The notes: generated by a model not told the origin, from the sequence alone. Positions 16,995 to 25,035 are shown, counted from the first letter of the stretch. The stretch: DNA of 64,000 nucleotides from Aquabacter sp965279295 (GCA_965279295.1 CBDIHQ010000016.1), one strand, 5' to 3'. Translations and numbers: made by a program.

Positions 16995-17714
16995 ATGACC
17001 GACGACATCCTGCGCCAACTCGCGCCCACCGGGGTCCTGCGCGCCGGGATCAACCTGTCCAACTTCCTGCTGGTCACGGGCCGCTCTCCCACCGGCGCGC
17101 CTGAGGGGGTGTCGCCCGACATGGCGGCTGCGGTGGCGGAGCGCCTCGGCGTCAAGGTGGACTATGTGCCGTTCGACCGCCCGGATGCCCTGGCGGAAGC
17201 GGCCGGGCAGGGGGTGTGGGACATCGCCCTGATCGGCGCCGAGCCGGCGCGGGCGCAGAAGATCGCCTTCACCGACGCCTATGCCGAGATCGAATCCACC
17301 TATCTGGTGCGGCTCGGCGCGCCGTATCAGAGCGTTGCCGATGTCGACCGCGCGGGGGTGCGGATTTCGGTGAGCGGCGGCAGCGCCTACGACCTCTGGC
17401 TGGAGCGCAACATTCGTCATGCCACCCTGGTGCGCGCCGCCGGCATCGAGGAATCCTTCGTCCGCTTCATCGAGGACGATCTCGACGTGCTCGCAGGGCT
17501 GCGGCCCCGGCTTCTCACGGATGCTGAGCGCATGCCCGGCGCGCTGGTGCTGCCGGATTGTTTCACCAGCGTGCAGCAGGCCATCGGCACGGCGCGTGAA
17601 AACACGGCCGGAGCGGCGTTCCTGCAATCCTTCGTCACGGAGGTGCGCAGTTCGCGGCTGGTGGAGCGCTTTATCGCCCGCCATGGCGTGCGTGGCCTGA
17701 CCGCCGCGGGATGA
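16995..17714 (+). CDS. Family-3 solute-binding-domain protein without signal peptide
   Basis: 239-aa protein with the amino-acid-type periplasmic-binding fold: LRAGINLSNFLLV, SPDMAAAVAERLGVKVDYVPFD, and the WDIALIGAEPARAQKIAFTDAY landmark. The ATG at 16995 (MTDDILRQLAPTG) leads straight into the fold, and no hydrophobic signal can be recovered upstream, so the protein appears cytoplasmic. It has no permease of its own nearby and follows the DppA gene by 75 bp. It could be a ligand sensor or a cyclohexadienyl-dehydratase-like enzyme, as that fold is also used enzymatically. Function unassigned. Confidence 0.8.
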   Translation: MTDDILRQLAPTGVLRAGINLSNFLLVTGRSPTGAPEGVSPDMAAAVAERLGVKVDYVPFDRPDALAEAAGQGVWDIALIGAEPARAQKIAFTDAYAEIESTYLVRLGAPYQSVADVDRAGVRISVSGGSAYDLWLERNIRHATLVRAAGIEESFVRFIEDDLDVLAGLRPRLLTDAERMPGALVLPDCFTSVQQAIGTARENTAGAAFLQSFVTEVRSSRLVERFIARHGVRGLTAAG

Positions 17715-17821
17715 GACCGTATTCTTGAAGCTCTCAATTTGTAGGTTTAACGGATTGCGTGACCCGTTGATCCGCAATAGGCTTGCGTCGGGTCTCAATT
17801 TTAAGCGCCGTAAGCCATCGT

Positions 17822-18661
17822 ATGCTCGATTCCAAAGAACCGACCGCGCTTCAGATCTCCGACGTTTCGCGACACGCGGGCGTCTCCGCCTCCACAATAC
17901 GAGTTTGGGAGCAGCAGGATCTGCTGACGCCTGCCTATACCGAGACCGGCCGGCGGGTCTATCGCCAGGCGGACCTCGAAACCGCCATCGCCATCAAGCG
18001 GATGCGCACCGTCGAGGGGATGAAGATTCCCGAGATCAAGGCGGCGCTGGCGGCGCAGCCGGTGGTCAGCCCGGAGCTTGCGGCCGAGCGCGAAGAAAAC
18101 GAGATCGCCTCTTCCGAGGTGGGCGCGCACCTGCGCAAATTGCGCCAGGCGCGCCGCCTCACCATCAAGTCGGTGGCCGAGGCGGTGGGCATGGACCCCT
18201 CGGTTCTGGCCTCCGTCGAGCGCACCTCGCTCGGCATGGACATGCCGCTGCTGAAGCGCCTCGCCAATTTCTATGACGTCACCCTCAACACGCTGATGGG
18301 CGTCGAACTCGCCGACGTTCCGCCGGGCCGCGAGTTCGTCACCCGCGATCACGGCGAGCTTCTGCCCCGCCTCGGCCTCGGGGTGCGCATGGAGCGCCTG
18401 TGCTCGGGGCGGGATGTCATGGCGTGCAAACGCTGGCTGGTGGAGCCGGGCATCCATTCCAACGGCTCCTATCGCCACGAGGGCGAGGAATTCCTGGTGG
18501 TGGTGTCGGGCGAATTCGAGATCACCATCGACAACAACCGGGTTCACCACCTCACCGCCGGCGACACCATATATTTCCGCAGCAACCTGTTCCACGCCTG
18601 GCGCAATCCGGGCCGGGAAACGGCGGAACTGATCTGGATCGGCGTGGGCGACAGCTTTTGA
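17822..18661 (+). CDS. Transcriptional regulator with MerR HTH, XRE HTH and cupin domains
   Basis: 279-aa three-domain regulator. MerR-type winged HTH at residues 11-77 (ISDVSRHAGVSASTIRVWEQQDLL), a second HTH of XRE/HTH_3 type at 103-158 (LRKLRQARRLTIKSVAEAVG), and a cupin effector domain at about 200-277 (SYRHEGEEFLVVVSGEFEI, HLTAGDTIYFRSNLFHAW). XRE-cupin regulators usually sense small metabolites; an added MerR DNA-binding domain is unusual. ATG at 17822 was chosen; a TTG 39 bp upstream adds residues without similarity. Probably controls the adjacent transport genes. Confidence 0.88.
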   Translation: MLDSKEPTALQISDVSRHAGVSASTIRVWEQQDLLTPAYTETGRRVYRQADLETAIAIKRMRTVEGMKIPEIKAALAAQPVVSPELAAEREENEIASSEVGAHLRKLRQARRLTIKSVAEAVGMDPSVLASVERTSLGMDMPLLKRLANFYDVTLNTLMGVELADVPPGREFVTRDHGELLPRLGLGVRMERLCSGRDVMACKRWLVEPGIHSNGSYRHEGEEFLVVVSGEFEITIDNNRVHHLTAGDTIYFRSNLFHAWRNPGRETAELIWIGVGDSF

Positions 18662-19046
18662 GCAGGTAGGGCTCTTGGGCGTCTGCGCCTCTTGATGCCT
18701 TAGGCGCTTTCGTCCGCGCCATTGCCCCTCCCAATCCTCCCCCGCAAGCGGGAGCTCTGCGAAAGGGATCTCGCAAACGCCCTCGGTTCGCTAGATGCAA
18801 AGGCCGAGCTGCTTTTACCTCTCCCCGAGGGGGAGAGGTCGGCTGCGAAGCAGCCGGGTGAGGGGGCTCCGACATTTCAGGGCTGGAAAGGGTTGTCCCC
18901 CTCACCCCAGCCCTCTCCCCCGCGGGGAGAGGGGCATGCCGCAGTCACTCGACAAACACCACCAAACCCGCGCCTACCCCTTTCGCAAGCGGGAGAGGGA
19001 ACGCGGTCACGGCCTCGGTCGTGCAGACGGGCCGAGCGCAATCCCC
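18662..19046. repeat. Intergenic region filled with GC-rich palindromic repeats (family A fragments)
   Basis: No gene is seen in these 385 bases, which separate convergent genes. They contain several repeat arms: CCCGCAAGCGGGAGC around 18740; a hairpin CCTCTCCCCGAGGGGGAGAGG at 18819-18838 (core); a long CCCTCACCCC...GGGGAGAGGGG arm around 18899-18935; and a GCAAGCGGGAGAGGG arm around 18984-18999. They look like several nested or degraded copies of the element found at 1270-1390 and 62352-62472. The hairpins may also act as transcription barriers. Confidence 0.75.
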
Positions 19047-20708
19047 TCAACCCGGCACAATAAACGTCGGCGAGATGTGGCGCAGGCTGGTTTTGACGTG
19101 GAGCAGGGCCGGCCCGTCATAGGCCAGGGCCTCCAGCAGGGCCGGCTCCGCATCCTCGTTCCGCGCCACGGTGAGCGTCAGGCAGCCATGGGCGCGGCCG
19201 ATGGCGGCGAAGTCGGGATTGGTCAGGCCGGTGCCGTGGACGCGGCGGGGATAGCGCCTCTCCTGATGCATGCGGATGGTGCCGAAGGAGGCATTGTCCG
19301 AGAGGATGACGATGGGCTTCGCGCCGCGCGCGCAGGCGGTGGCAAGCTCCGCCCCGGTCATCTGGAAGCCGCCGTCGCCCAGGAAGCAGACGACGCGCCG
19401 CTCTGGGAAGCGCAAGGCAGCAGCCACCGCCGCCGGCATGCCGAACCCCATCGCGCCCGACAGGGCGTTGAGGAAACGCTGCCCCTCGCGATAGCGGAAA
19501 TAGCGGTTGAGCCAGGCGCCGAAATTCCCGGCATCGGCGGTGATGATGGCATCGTCCGGCAGGCGGCGGCTGCACGCATCCACCATGGCGGCGAACACCA
19601 CGCCGTCTTCCGCCTCCACCGGGGTCCATTTCGACCAGCCCAGCCAGGTTTCGTGAAGCCGGTCGCGCCAGGGTGTCCAGGGCTTGTGCTGAGGCGCGAG
19701 CGCGGCGAGCTTTTGAAGAAACTCCGTGCAATCTGCCAAGATCGCGAGCCGGGTCTCGCGCAGCGTGCCCACCGCGTCGGCGCTCTCATGCACATGGATG
19801 AGCGGCACTTCGGGAATGGGCACGGCCGGAAATGTGTAGCCCTGGCTGGTGACATCGCCGAGCCGTGTGCCCACGGCAAGCATCAGGGTCGCTTCGCGCA
19901 GGCCCGTCACCAGCCGGGGGTCGGTGCCGTAGCCGAGGTGCGCGACGAAACTGGGGTGGGTGTTTTCAAGGATATCGGCCTGCCGGGCACTGGCGGCAAT
20001 GGGGATCTCCCAGGCATCCGCAACCTGTCTCAGCGCGGTTCGCCCACAGGCCGTGTTCGCCGCCATGCCGGCGACGAGCAGCGGCCGGGGGCTCGCAGCG
20101 AGCAGGGCGGCGGTGGCTTCCACCTCGTCCGCCGCCGCGCGGGGTCGCGCGACGCTGAGTACCGGCGATGGCGCGCAAGCGCAGGTGTCGTCCAGGAGGT
20201 CTTCCGGGACGGCGACCACCACCGGGCCGGGAAAGCCTCGGCTCGCCACATGGAACGCCTGCGCGAGCAGGGCTGCCGCGCGGTCCGGCGCCTCGATCTG
20301 CACGGTCCATTTGGCAAGGTCCGAATAGGTCTTGGCGTAGTTCACCTCCTGGAAGGCGCCGCGTCCGAAATCCTGCCGGTCCACCTGCCCGACGATCACC
20401 ACCAGGGGCACGCCGTCCTCGCGCGCCGTCTGGATGGCGATGGTGACATTGGCGGCGCCGGGGCCACGGCTCACCATGACCACGCCGGGCCGGCCGGAGA
20501 GGCGGGCATCGGCCACCGCCATGAAGCCCGCGCCGCCCTCGTGCCGGGCTGTGACAAGTTCGATCTCCGGCGCGTCGATCAACGCATCCATTATGCCGAG
20601 GAAGCTTTCCCCCGGCACGCAGAAAATGCGCTCGACATTGTGCGCGCGAAAACTGGCGACGATGGCCTGCGACCCGGAAACCCGGAGCGGATTTGCGTCT
20701 GCGTCCAT
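19047..20708 (-). CDS. Thiamine-pyrophosphate-dependent enzyme (acetolactate synthase large-subunit-like)
   Basis: 553-aa ThDP enzyme with the three-domain layout of the ALS/pyruvate-oxidase family: PYR domain with the cofactor-activating Glu57 (VTARHEGGAGFMA), central domain (about 190-320), and PP domain with the GDG...N motif (CFLGDGGFQM ... ILSDNASFG). No regulatory ACT-subunit gene is adjacent, so this is probably a catabolic carboligase or decarboxylase rather than biosynthetic IlvB. ATG at 20708 is preceded by GGGAGC. Lies 1 bp after the stop of the SDR gene on the same strand; the two form an operon and may act in sequence on a 2-oxo acid and its product. Confidence 0.86.
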   Translation of the reverse strand: MDADANPLRVSGSQAIVASFRAHNVERIFCVPGESFLGIMDALIDAPEIELVTARHEGGAGFMAVADARLSGRPGVVMVSRGPGAANVTIAIQTAREDGVPLVVIVGQVDRQDFGRGAFQEVNYAKTYSDLAKWTVQIEAPDRAAALLAQAFHVASRGFPGPVVVAVPEDLLDDTCACAPSPVLSVARPRAAADEVEATAALLAASPRPLLVAGMAANTACGRTALRQVADAWEIPIAASARQADILENTHPSFVAHLGYGTDPRLVTGLREATLMLAVGTRLGDVTSQGYTFPAVPIPEVPLIHVHESADAVGTLRETRLAILADCTEFLQKLAALAPQHKPWTPWRDRLHETWLGWSKWTPVEAEDGVVFAAMVDACSRRLPDDAIITADAGNFGAWLNRYFRYREGQRFLNALSGAMGFGMPAAVAAALRFPERRVVCFLGDGGFQMTGAELATACARGAKPIVILSDNASFGTIRMHQERRYPRRVHGTGLTNPDFAAIGRAHGCLTLTVARNEDAEPALLEALAYDGPALLHVKTSLRHISPTFIVPG

Positions 20709-20709
20709 C

Positions 20710-21456
20710 TCAGGCTCCCGTCAGCCCGCCGTCGGTGAGGATGGTGCGGCCGGTAATCCAGCGGGCATCATCCGATGCGAGCATGACGATGGCGGAAGCG
20801 ATGTCATCTGCCTCTGCGACACGGCGCAGCGGGGTCGCCTCGGCGATGCGCTGGCGGCGCTCCTCGGGCACGGCGGCGGTCATGTCGGTCTTGGTCAGGG
20901 CGGGGGCGACGGCGTTCACCGTGATGCCGCGTGGACCGAGTTCGATCGCCATGCCGTGGGTGAGTGTGGCGACCGCAGCTTTGGCCGCCGCATAGATGCT
21001 GATGCCGCCGCCAGGCGTGAACATGCGCTGGGTGGAGATATTGACAATCCGCCCGCCGCTGGCGGGGAAATGGGGCAGCGCCGCCTGCGTCACCGGGATG
21101 ATGCCCCAGACATTGGTGTCGAACTGGTCTTTGTAGAAGGCATAGTCGATGTCGCCCACGGCGCGCAGGCCGAGAATGCCGGCGCAATTCACCAGGATGT
21201 CGATCTTGCCGAAGGCGTCCACCGCGCCCGCCACGGCGGCCTTGATGGCGGCTTCGTCCACCACATCGGCCTGGAAGGCGAGGGCCTTTCCGCCGGCCGC
21301 CACGATCTCGGCGACCAGCGCCTCGGCCTTCTCGCGCTGCGTCTTATAGGTCAGGGCGACGCTTGCCCCACCAGCCGCGAACTTGCGAACCACTGCCTCG
21401 CCCATCCCGCGCGAGCCACCCGTGACAAAAGCCACTTTCCCTGCAAAAGCCGTCAC
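20710..21456 (-). CDS. Short-chain dehydrogenase/reductase (SDR)
   Basis: 248-aa classical SDR. The cofactor motif TGGSRGMGEAV lies near the N-terminus; NCAG is near residue 85, a catalytic Ser lies in NIST, and YAAAK provides the active-site Tyr and Lys. The C-terminal TGRTILTDGG is family-typical. The start is the GTG at 21456: it is preceded by an excellent ribosome site, AAGAAGGAGCGGAAA, while the in-frame extension to 21546 is Pro-rich and lacks one. Length matches FabG-like SDRs. First gene of the two-gene operon with the TPP enzyme. Substrate unknown. Confidence 0.9.
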   Translation of the reverse strand: MTAFAGKVAFVTGGSRGMGEAVVRKFAAGGASVALTYKTQREKAEALVAEIVAAGGKALAFQADVVDEAAIKAAVAGAVDAFGKIDILVNCAGILGLRAVGDIDYAFYKDQFDTNVWGIIPVTQAALPHFPASGGRIVNISTQRMFTPGGGISIYAAAKAAVATLTHGMAIELGPRGITVNAVAPALTKTDMTAAVPEERRQRIAEATPLRRVAEADDIASAIVMLASDDARWITGRTILTDGGLTGA

Positions 21457-21555
21457 TTTCCGCTCCTTCTTTTCATCCGATTGTGCCGGTTGAAGGGCCG
21501 GCATGAACCTGTTGAGCCGAGGGATGTTTGGAAAGGGCGGGCTCATCCCTTTTCA

Positions 21556-21652
21556 CCGTCATGCCCGGGCTTGTCCCGGGCATCCACGCCCATCCCTTAA
21601 GAGGCACCTGGCGGAGCCGCGTGGATGCCCGGATCAAGTCCGGGCATGACGG
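21556..21652. repeat. Intergenic inverted repeat, family B
   Basis: A near-perfect inverted repeat. The left arm 21556-21588 (CCGTCATGCCCGGGCTTGTC...) pairs with the right arm 21620-21652 (...CAAGTCCGGGCATGACGG) around a 31-base loop. It differs in sequence from the CGCAAGCGGG repeats. Elements with this consensus are commonly found dispersed in Rhizobiales genomes (general knowledge, not checked here). It lies between the SDR and ankyrin genes. Confidence 0.8.
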
Positions 21653-21691
21653 GCTTGGATTGTTTGGCCGATGCCTCGCCCGCCCTTTGCC

Positions 21692-22246
21692 TCAAGACGC
21701 CTCAGGCGGTGCCTTGGTGGCGATCCAGGATTCGAGGATGGCCGGCGTGCGATGCGCGCTCATGGTCCGGGCAAGGTCCAGCGCGGTGAAGCCGGCGCCG
21801 TCCGTCTCCAGCGGATCGGCGCCGTAAGAGAGCAGCATTTCCAGGATTTCCACCCGATCGAACATGGCGGCCATCATCAAGGCGGTTCGGCCGCCACCGG
21901 CAGGGGCATCGTTGCGCGCGCCATAGACGATGAGGTGCTTGGCGATGGAGAGGTGGCCGGTATAGGCCACCGCCGCCAGCGGGGTCTGGCCCCGGTCGTT
22001 GGCGAAGTTGGGATCGGCGCCGTGGGAGAGCAGGGTCAGCACCGCCGGCTCGTTGCCGTTGTAGGCGGCCAGCATCAGCAGGCAGTCGCCTTTGTCGTTG
22101 CGAAGGTCGCGCGGCAGGCCGTCTTCCAGCAGGCGGTCCAGCACCTTGGCATCGCCATGGCGGGCGAGATCAAAAACGCGGGTGGCGAAGTCGATGACGT
22201 CGTCGTCCAGGGTCACATCGATATCGTCGATCTGTCGCTGTTCCAC
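21692..22246 (-). CDS. Ankyrin-repeat protein
   Basis: 184-aa soluble protein with about four ankyrin repeats, recognisable as GDCLLMLAAYNGNEPAVLTLL, QTPLAAVAYTGHLSIAKHLI and RTALMMAAMFDRVEILEMLL. These scaffold protein-protein contacts. The GTG at 22246 is chosen because a perfect AAGGAG lies six bases upstream; an in-frame TTG at 22264 would put that ribosome site inside the gene. Last gene of the minus-strand operon reductase-reductase-MOSC-ankyrin; 21 bp after the MOSC stop. No signal peptide. Confidence 0.85.
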   Translation of the reverse strand: MEQRQIDDIDVTLDDDVIDFATRVFDLARHGDAKVLDRLLEDGLPRDLRNDKGDCLLMLAAYNGNEPAVLTLLSHGADPNFANDRGQTPLAAVAYTGHLSIAKHLIVYGARNDAPAGGGRTALMMAAMFDRVEILEMLLSYGADPLETDGAGFTALDLARTMSAHRTPAILESWIATKAPPEAS

Positions 22247-22267
22247 GGGGATCTCCTTATCCAATGC

Positions 22268-23071
22268 TCATGCCAGCCATATGGGGTCGCCGGCCCGGAT
22301 CACGCCTTCCAGCAGCACCGCGCCATACACCCCCGCCATGCCGGCGTGGGCGGTGGAGACGTGCCGCAGGATCTTGGGGTCGGCATCGCCGGTTTCGGGG
22401 TCGATGGTGATGATCTTGCAGCGCGGATCGCGCTCGGTGAGCATCACTTTGCACCGTTCGCCGATCTGCAGGACCTGCCCGATCAGGCTGTTTTCGTAGA
22501 ACGGTTCGCCATTGTCCCAGTCGACATAGAAATTGGCCCGAAAGCGGCGGGTGTCGAGCGCCATGCCGAGTTCAGATTCCAGCGCCGAGAGGGTGGGATG
22601 GGCGAACAGCGAGACCGGGCGGCAGTCGCACAGGCTGCGCTCGCTGAAGCGCAGCACCAGGGGGAAATCCGCCTCCGCCTCAAGGGCGGATTTCAGCCGG
22701 GGATCGCGCACTGATAGTCGCTCGCCGTCGGGCGATTCCACCTCGATGTCGAACGTGTCTTCGTCGGGAAAGAGAGTGACGAGGCCGGGGCCGATGCCGA
22801 GCGCGGCATCCATGTCCAGGGGTCCCGTCACGGCGGGATCGCGCAGGCGCGCCTTGTAGCGCACGAGGTCTTCCATCTGGCGGATGGTGAACCAGGGAAA
22901 GCCGACGCGCCCGCCCTGCTGCACGAAGGCATAGACCCGGTCCCCGAACAGGCCAGAATAGCCGAGGAAACCGGCCTCGACGCTCTCCCCCGCCATGCTT
23001 TTCACGGGGTAGCGGACGATCGCGGAGACGGAACCGATCTTGGTCATGAAAGGGGGCGCTGGCTCAGTCAT
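22268..23071 (-). CDS. MOSC-domain protein
   Basis: 267 aa with an N-terminal MOSC beta-barrel (VSAIVRYPVKSMAGESVEAG, near residues 15-34) and a C-terminal MOSC domain (RANFYVDWDNGEPFYENSLIGQ, DPRCKIITIDPETGDADPKIL; the conserved Cys is in DPRCK). MOSC proteins bind molybdenum cofactor/sulfur ligands and often work with a flavin/2Fe-2S electron donor, as in YiiM/YcbX-type N-hydroxylated-compound reduction. The gene directly upstream encodes such a donor and overlaps this start by a few bases (ATG at 23071, upstream stop at 23064). A later ATG at 23047 is possible. Confidence 0.88.
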   Translation of the reverse strand: MTEPAPPFMTKIGSVSAIVRYPVKSMAGESVEAGFLGYSGLFGDRVYAFVQQGGRVGFPWFTIRQMEDLVRYKARLRDPAVTGPLDMDAALGIGPGLVTLFPDEDTFDIEVESPDGERLSVRDPRLKSALEAEADFPLVLRFSERSLCDCRPVSLFAHPTLSALESELGMALDTRRFRANFYVDWDNGEPFYENSLIGQVLQIGERCKVMLTERDPRCKIITIDPETGDADPKILRHVSTAHAGMAGVYGAVLLEGVIRAGDPIWLA

Positions 23072-24086
23072 AGGCGAGGACCAGTTCGGGGGTGCTGGGT
23101 GTGGAGCAGCAGGCCAGGATGTAGCCGCGCTCGCGTTCACGGCGGCTGAGCGCGAGCGCGCCGCGCTGCTCGATGCCGCCTTCCGTCATCTTGGCTTTGC
23201 AGGCGCCGCAATGACCCTCCCGGCAGGAGTAGGGTACCGGAATGCCCGCTGCCAGCGCGGCATCGAGCACGGTTCCCCCGGTCCAGGCGAGGTGATGGAT
23301 GGCATCGCCGATCAGGATGGTGACGGCGGATGCTGCCTCAGTTGTGCGCGGCGGGGGCGGTTCCGGCTCAGGGGGCGCGGCGGGCGGGAGGAACCGTTCG
23401 CAGAACAGGTCCTGGCCGGCCAGCGGGCCGCCCGCGCTGAACAGGCTCTCCACCATGTCCATGAGCGGGCCGGGGCCGCAGACATAGGTCTGCGCCCCGG
23501 GATGGGTCGCGGCGAAGGCGAGCACGGCAGGCGTGTCGAGGAAGCCTTCGTCGTCGCTGAAATGGTGGCGCACGGTGAAGCGCGGCGCATAGATGCGCGC
23601 CAGCTCCGCGATGGCGGCATCGAAGATGGCGGCGGCGCGATTGCGATTGGCATAGAGCAGCGCCACCGGGCGCGCGGTGGTGGCCAATGCGGTCTTCAGC
23701 AGGGAGAAGATCGGCGTCACGCCGCTGCCGCCGGCGATCAGCAGCAGCGGGCTTGTGGCATCGTTCAGGGCGAAGGTGCCGGTGGGCGGGGCGACATGCA
23801 GCGGCTGGCCGTGGGCGAACGCCTCGACCAGACGGCCGGACACCGCGCCGCCTGCCACGCGCTTCACCGTGAAGCGCAGCGGCTCGTCGAGTTCGGGTGC
23901 GCTGGAGAGGGAATAACAGCGCGCCAGTGCATCGGGATCGCCCGGAATGGTGACGCGCAGGAACTGGCCGGCGCGCCCGCGATAGGCGGCGCGCAGGCTG
24001 TCTGGCACCTCAAGCTCGAAGGTGCGGGCATCGTCCGTCTCGACCCTGATGTGCCGGACTTTGAGAAGGGGCGCTGGCATGTCCAT
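23064..24086 (-). CDS. NAD(P)H-dependent flavin oxidoreductase with C-terminal 2Fe-2S ferredoxin domain
   Basis: 340 aa. FAD-binding barrel (about 1-105) with the ARCYSLSSAP landmark; NAD-binding domain (about 110-235) with LLLIAGGSGVTPIFSLL and TYVCGPGPLMDMV; plant-type 2Fe-2S domain at 255-340 with ligands Cys288, Cys293, Cys296 and Cys326. This is the Hcr/phenol-hydroxylase-reductase architecture: electrons from NAD(P)H via FAD to an iron-sulfur cluster and an acceptor. Second gene of the operon; its GAGGAG ribosome site overlaps the stop of the first reductase. Likely acceptors are the MOSC protein or the divergent globin (inference). Confidence 0.9.
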   Translation of the reverse strand: MDMPAPLLKVRHIRVETDDARTFELEVPDSLRAAYRGRAGQFLRVTIPGDPDALARCYSLSSAPELDEPLRFTVKRVAGGAVSGRLVEAFAHGQPLHVAPPTGTFALNDATSPLLLIAGGSGVTPIFSLLKTALATTARPVALLYANRNRAAAIFDAAIAELARIYAPRFTVRHHFSDDEGFLDTPAVLAFAATHPGAQTYVCGPGPLMDMVESLFSAGGPLAGQDLFCERFLPPAAPPEPEPPPPRTTEAASAVTILIGDAIHHLAWTGGTVLDAALAAGIPVPYSCREGHCGACKAKMTEGGIEQRGALALSRRERERGYILACCSTPSTPELVLAYD

Positions 24087-24101
24087 CGCTTGCGTCTCTC
24101 C

Positions 24102-24953
24102 TCAGCGGTGGTTGACGCGGATGCGCTCGGACGCGATGCCGGCGGCGCGGGCGCCGTCTTCCGCGCACGCCATGAAGCCGGCCGGGCCGCAGATGTAGAG
24201 TTCGGCGTCCCTCAGCCCGGCGAGATGGGTCGCGATGTCGCCCGCCGACAATTGGCCGGCGCCGTGGGTGTAGGTTTCCTGCATGGAGAAGATGTCGGGA
24301 TGCTGCCGGGTGAGCGTGCGCAATGCCCTGAGGAACACCGCGCAGGTCTCGTCGCGATCCACCAGCATCAGCATCACCGGCCGGTCTCCGTACGTGACTG
24401 CTTCCTTGATCATGGGAAACAGCGGCGCGATGCCGATGCCTGCCGCCAGGAAGACGTGACGCTGGGTGTTCCGGCGCAATTGGAATGCGCCCTGGGGCGG
24501 CCCGATGAGCACTTTGCGGCCGGGCTTCAGGCTGTCGTGGCACCAGTTGGAGACCAGCCCGCCGGCCACCCGCTTCACGGTGAAGCGCGGCGTTTCCCCG
24601 CGCATGTGCAGGCTGGAGATGGCGTAGCACCGGTCATGGGGCCGTCCGCCGATGATGACGCGCACGGTCACGAACTGGCCGGGCAGGGGGCGGAAGGCCG
24701 GCACGCCGCCGGTGTCGAACTCGAACGACAGGCAGTCCTTCGCCTCGCGGATGACGCGGGTGATCAGGACGGCATGAAACGACGGACTGTTGGCATCGCC
24801 ATTGCAAGTTGCGGAGGAGGGCGCCGGAGCGGGGCTCTGATCGGCCGGAAGCGAGGCGGCGATATCGGCAAGGAGCGCGTCCGCTTCATGGCTCCAGCGG
24901 GAGAAACTGTCCTCATCTGCGCCAAAGCTCGCGTCGAACAGACGATCGCCCAT
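24102..24953 (-). CDS. Ferredoxin-reductase-type flavoprotein (FAD/NAD domains only)
   Basis: 283 aa. A poorly conserved, Ala/Pro/Ser-rich N-terminus (about 1-60), then an FAD barrel (RPLPGQFVTVRV, DRCYAISSLHMRG, and RFTVKRVAGGLVSNW) and an NAD domain (VFLAAGIGIAPLFPMI, ELYICGPAGFMA). No iron-sulfur motif, so it resembles the reductase half of a flavohaemoglobin or a CDP-6-deoxyglucose-reductase-like module. First gene of the operon, with AAGGAG seven bases before the ATG and a TTGACA promoter upstream. Divergent from a single-domain globin, which would complement it. Confidence 0.87.
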   Translation of the reverse strand: MGDRLFDASFGADEDSFSRWSHEADALLADIAASLPADQSPAPAPSSATCNGDANSPSFHAVLITRVIREAKDCLSFEFDTGGVPAFRPLPGQFVTVRVIIGGRPHDRCYAISSLHMRGETPRFTVKRVAGGLVSNWCHDSLKPGRKVLIGPPQGAFQLRRNTQRHVFLAAGIGIAPLFPMIKEAVTYGDRPVMLMLVDRDETCAVFLRALRTLTRQHPDIFSMQETYTHGAGQLSAGDIATHLAGLRDAELYICGPAGFMACAEDGARAAGIASERIRVNHR

Positions 24954-24980
24954 CGGATCGGCTCCTTTTTACAAAATTTC

Positions 24981-24994
24981 CTACAAATATGTAG
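24981..24994. promoter_or_regulatory. Dyad operator candidate CTACAAATATGTAG
   Basis: A perfect 5-4-5 inverted repeat lying just downstream of the -10 of the minus-strand promoter and 28 bp before the reductase start codon, flanked by loosely symmetric AAAATTTC/GAATTTT. This is a typical position for a repressor; Rrf2-like (NsrR/IscR) or TetR-like regulators would fit, but none is encoded within the cluster. Confidence 0.5.
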
Positions 24995-25006
24995 CTTATG
25001 GAATTT

Positions 25007-25035
25007 TGAGTACCGTACCTCAGAGCCAGTGTCAA
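25007..25035 (-). promoter_or_regulatory. Sigma-70-type promoter of the reductase-MOSC-ankyrin operon
   Basis: On the minus strand: TTGACA (25035-25030), a 17-base spacer, then TACTCA (25012-25007). The -35 is perfect; the -10 keeps only the leading TA. Transcription would begin just ahead of the CTACATATTTGTAG dyad and the AAGGAG ribosome site of the gene ending at 24102. Confidence 0.55.

Noticed and set aside
17735..17790. ATTGCG/CGCAAT inverted repeat before the MerR-XRE-cupin gene as an operator
   Set aside because: Arms are only six bases with a 13-base loop; it could be chance in this composition.
15294..17897. 867-codon minus-strand open frame
   Set aside because: Shadow of the DppA-like and family-3 binding-protein genes, which have signal and domain evidence on the plus strand.
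18720..19000. Possible CRISPR array
   Set aside because: Repeats are inverted palindromic arms of varying length with no regular spacers and no cas genes nearby.
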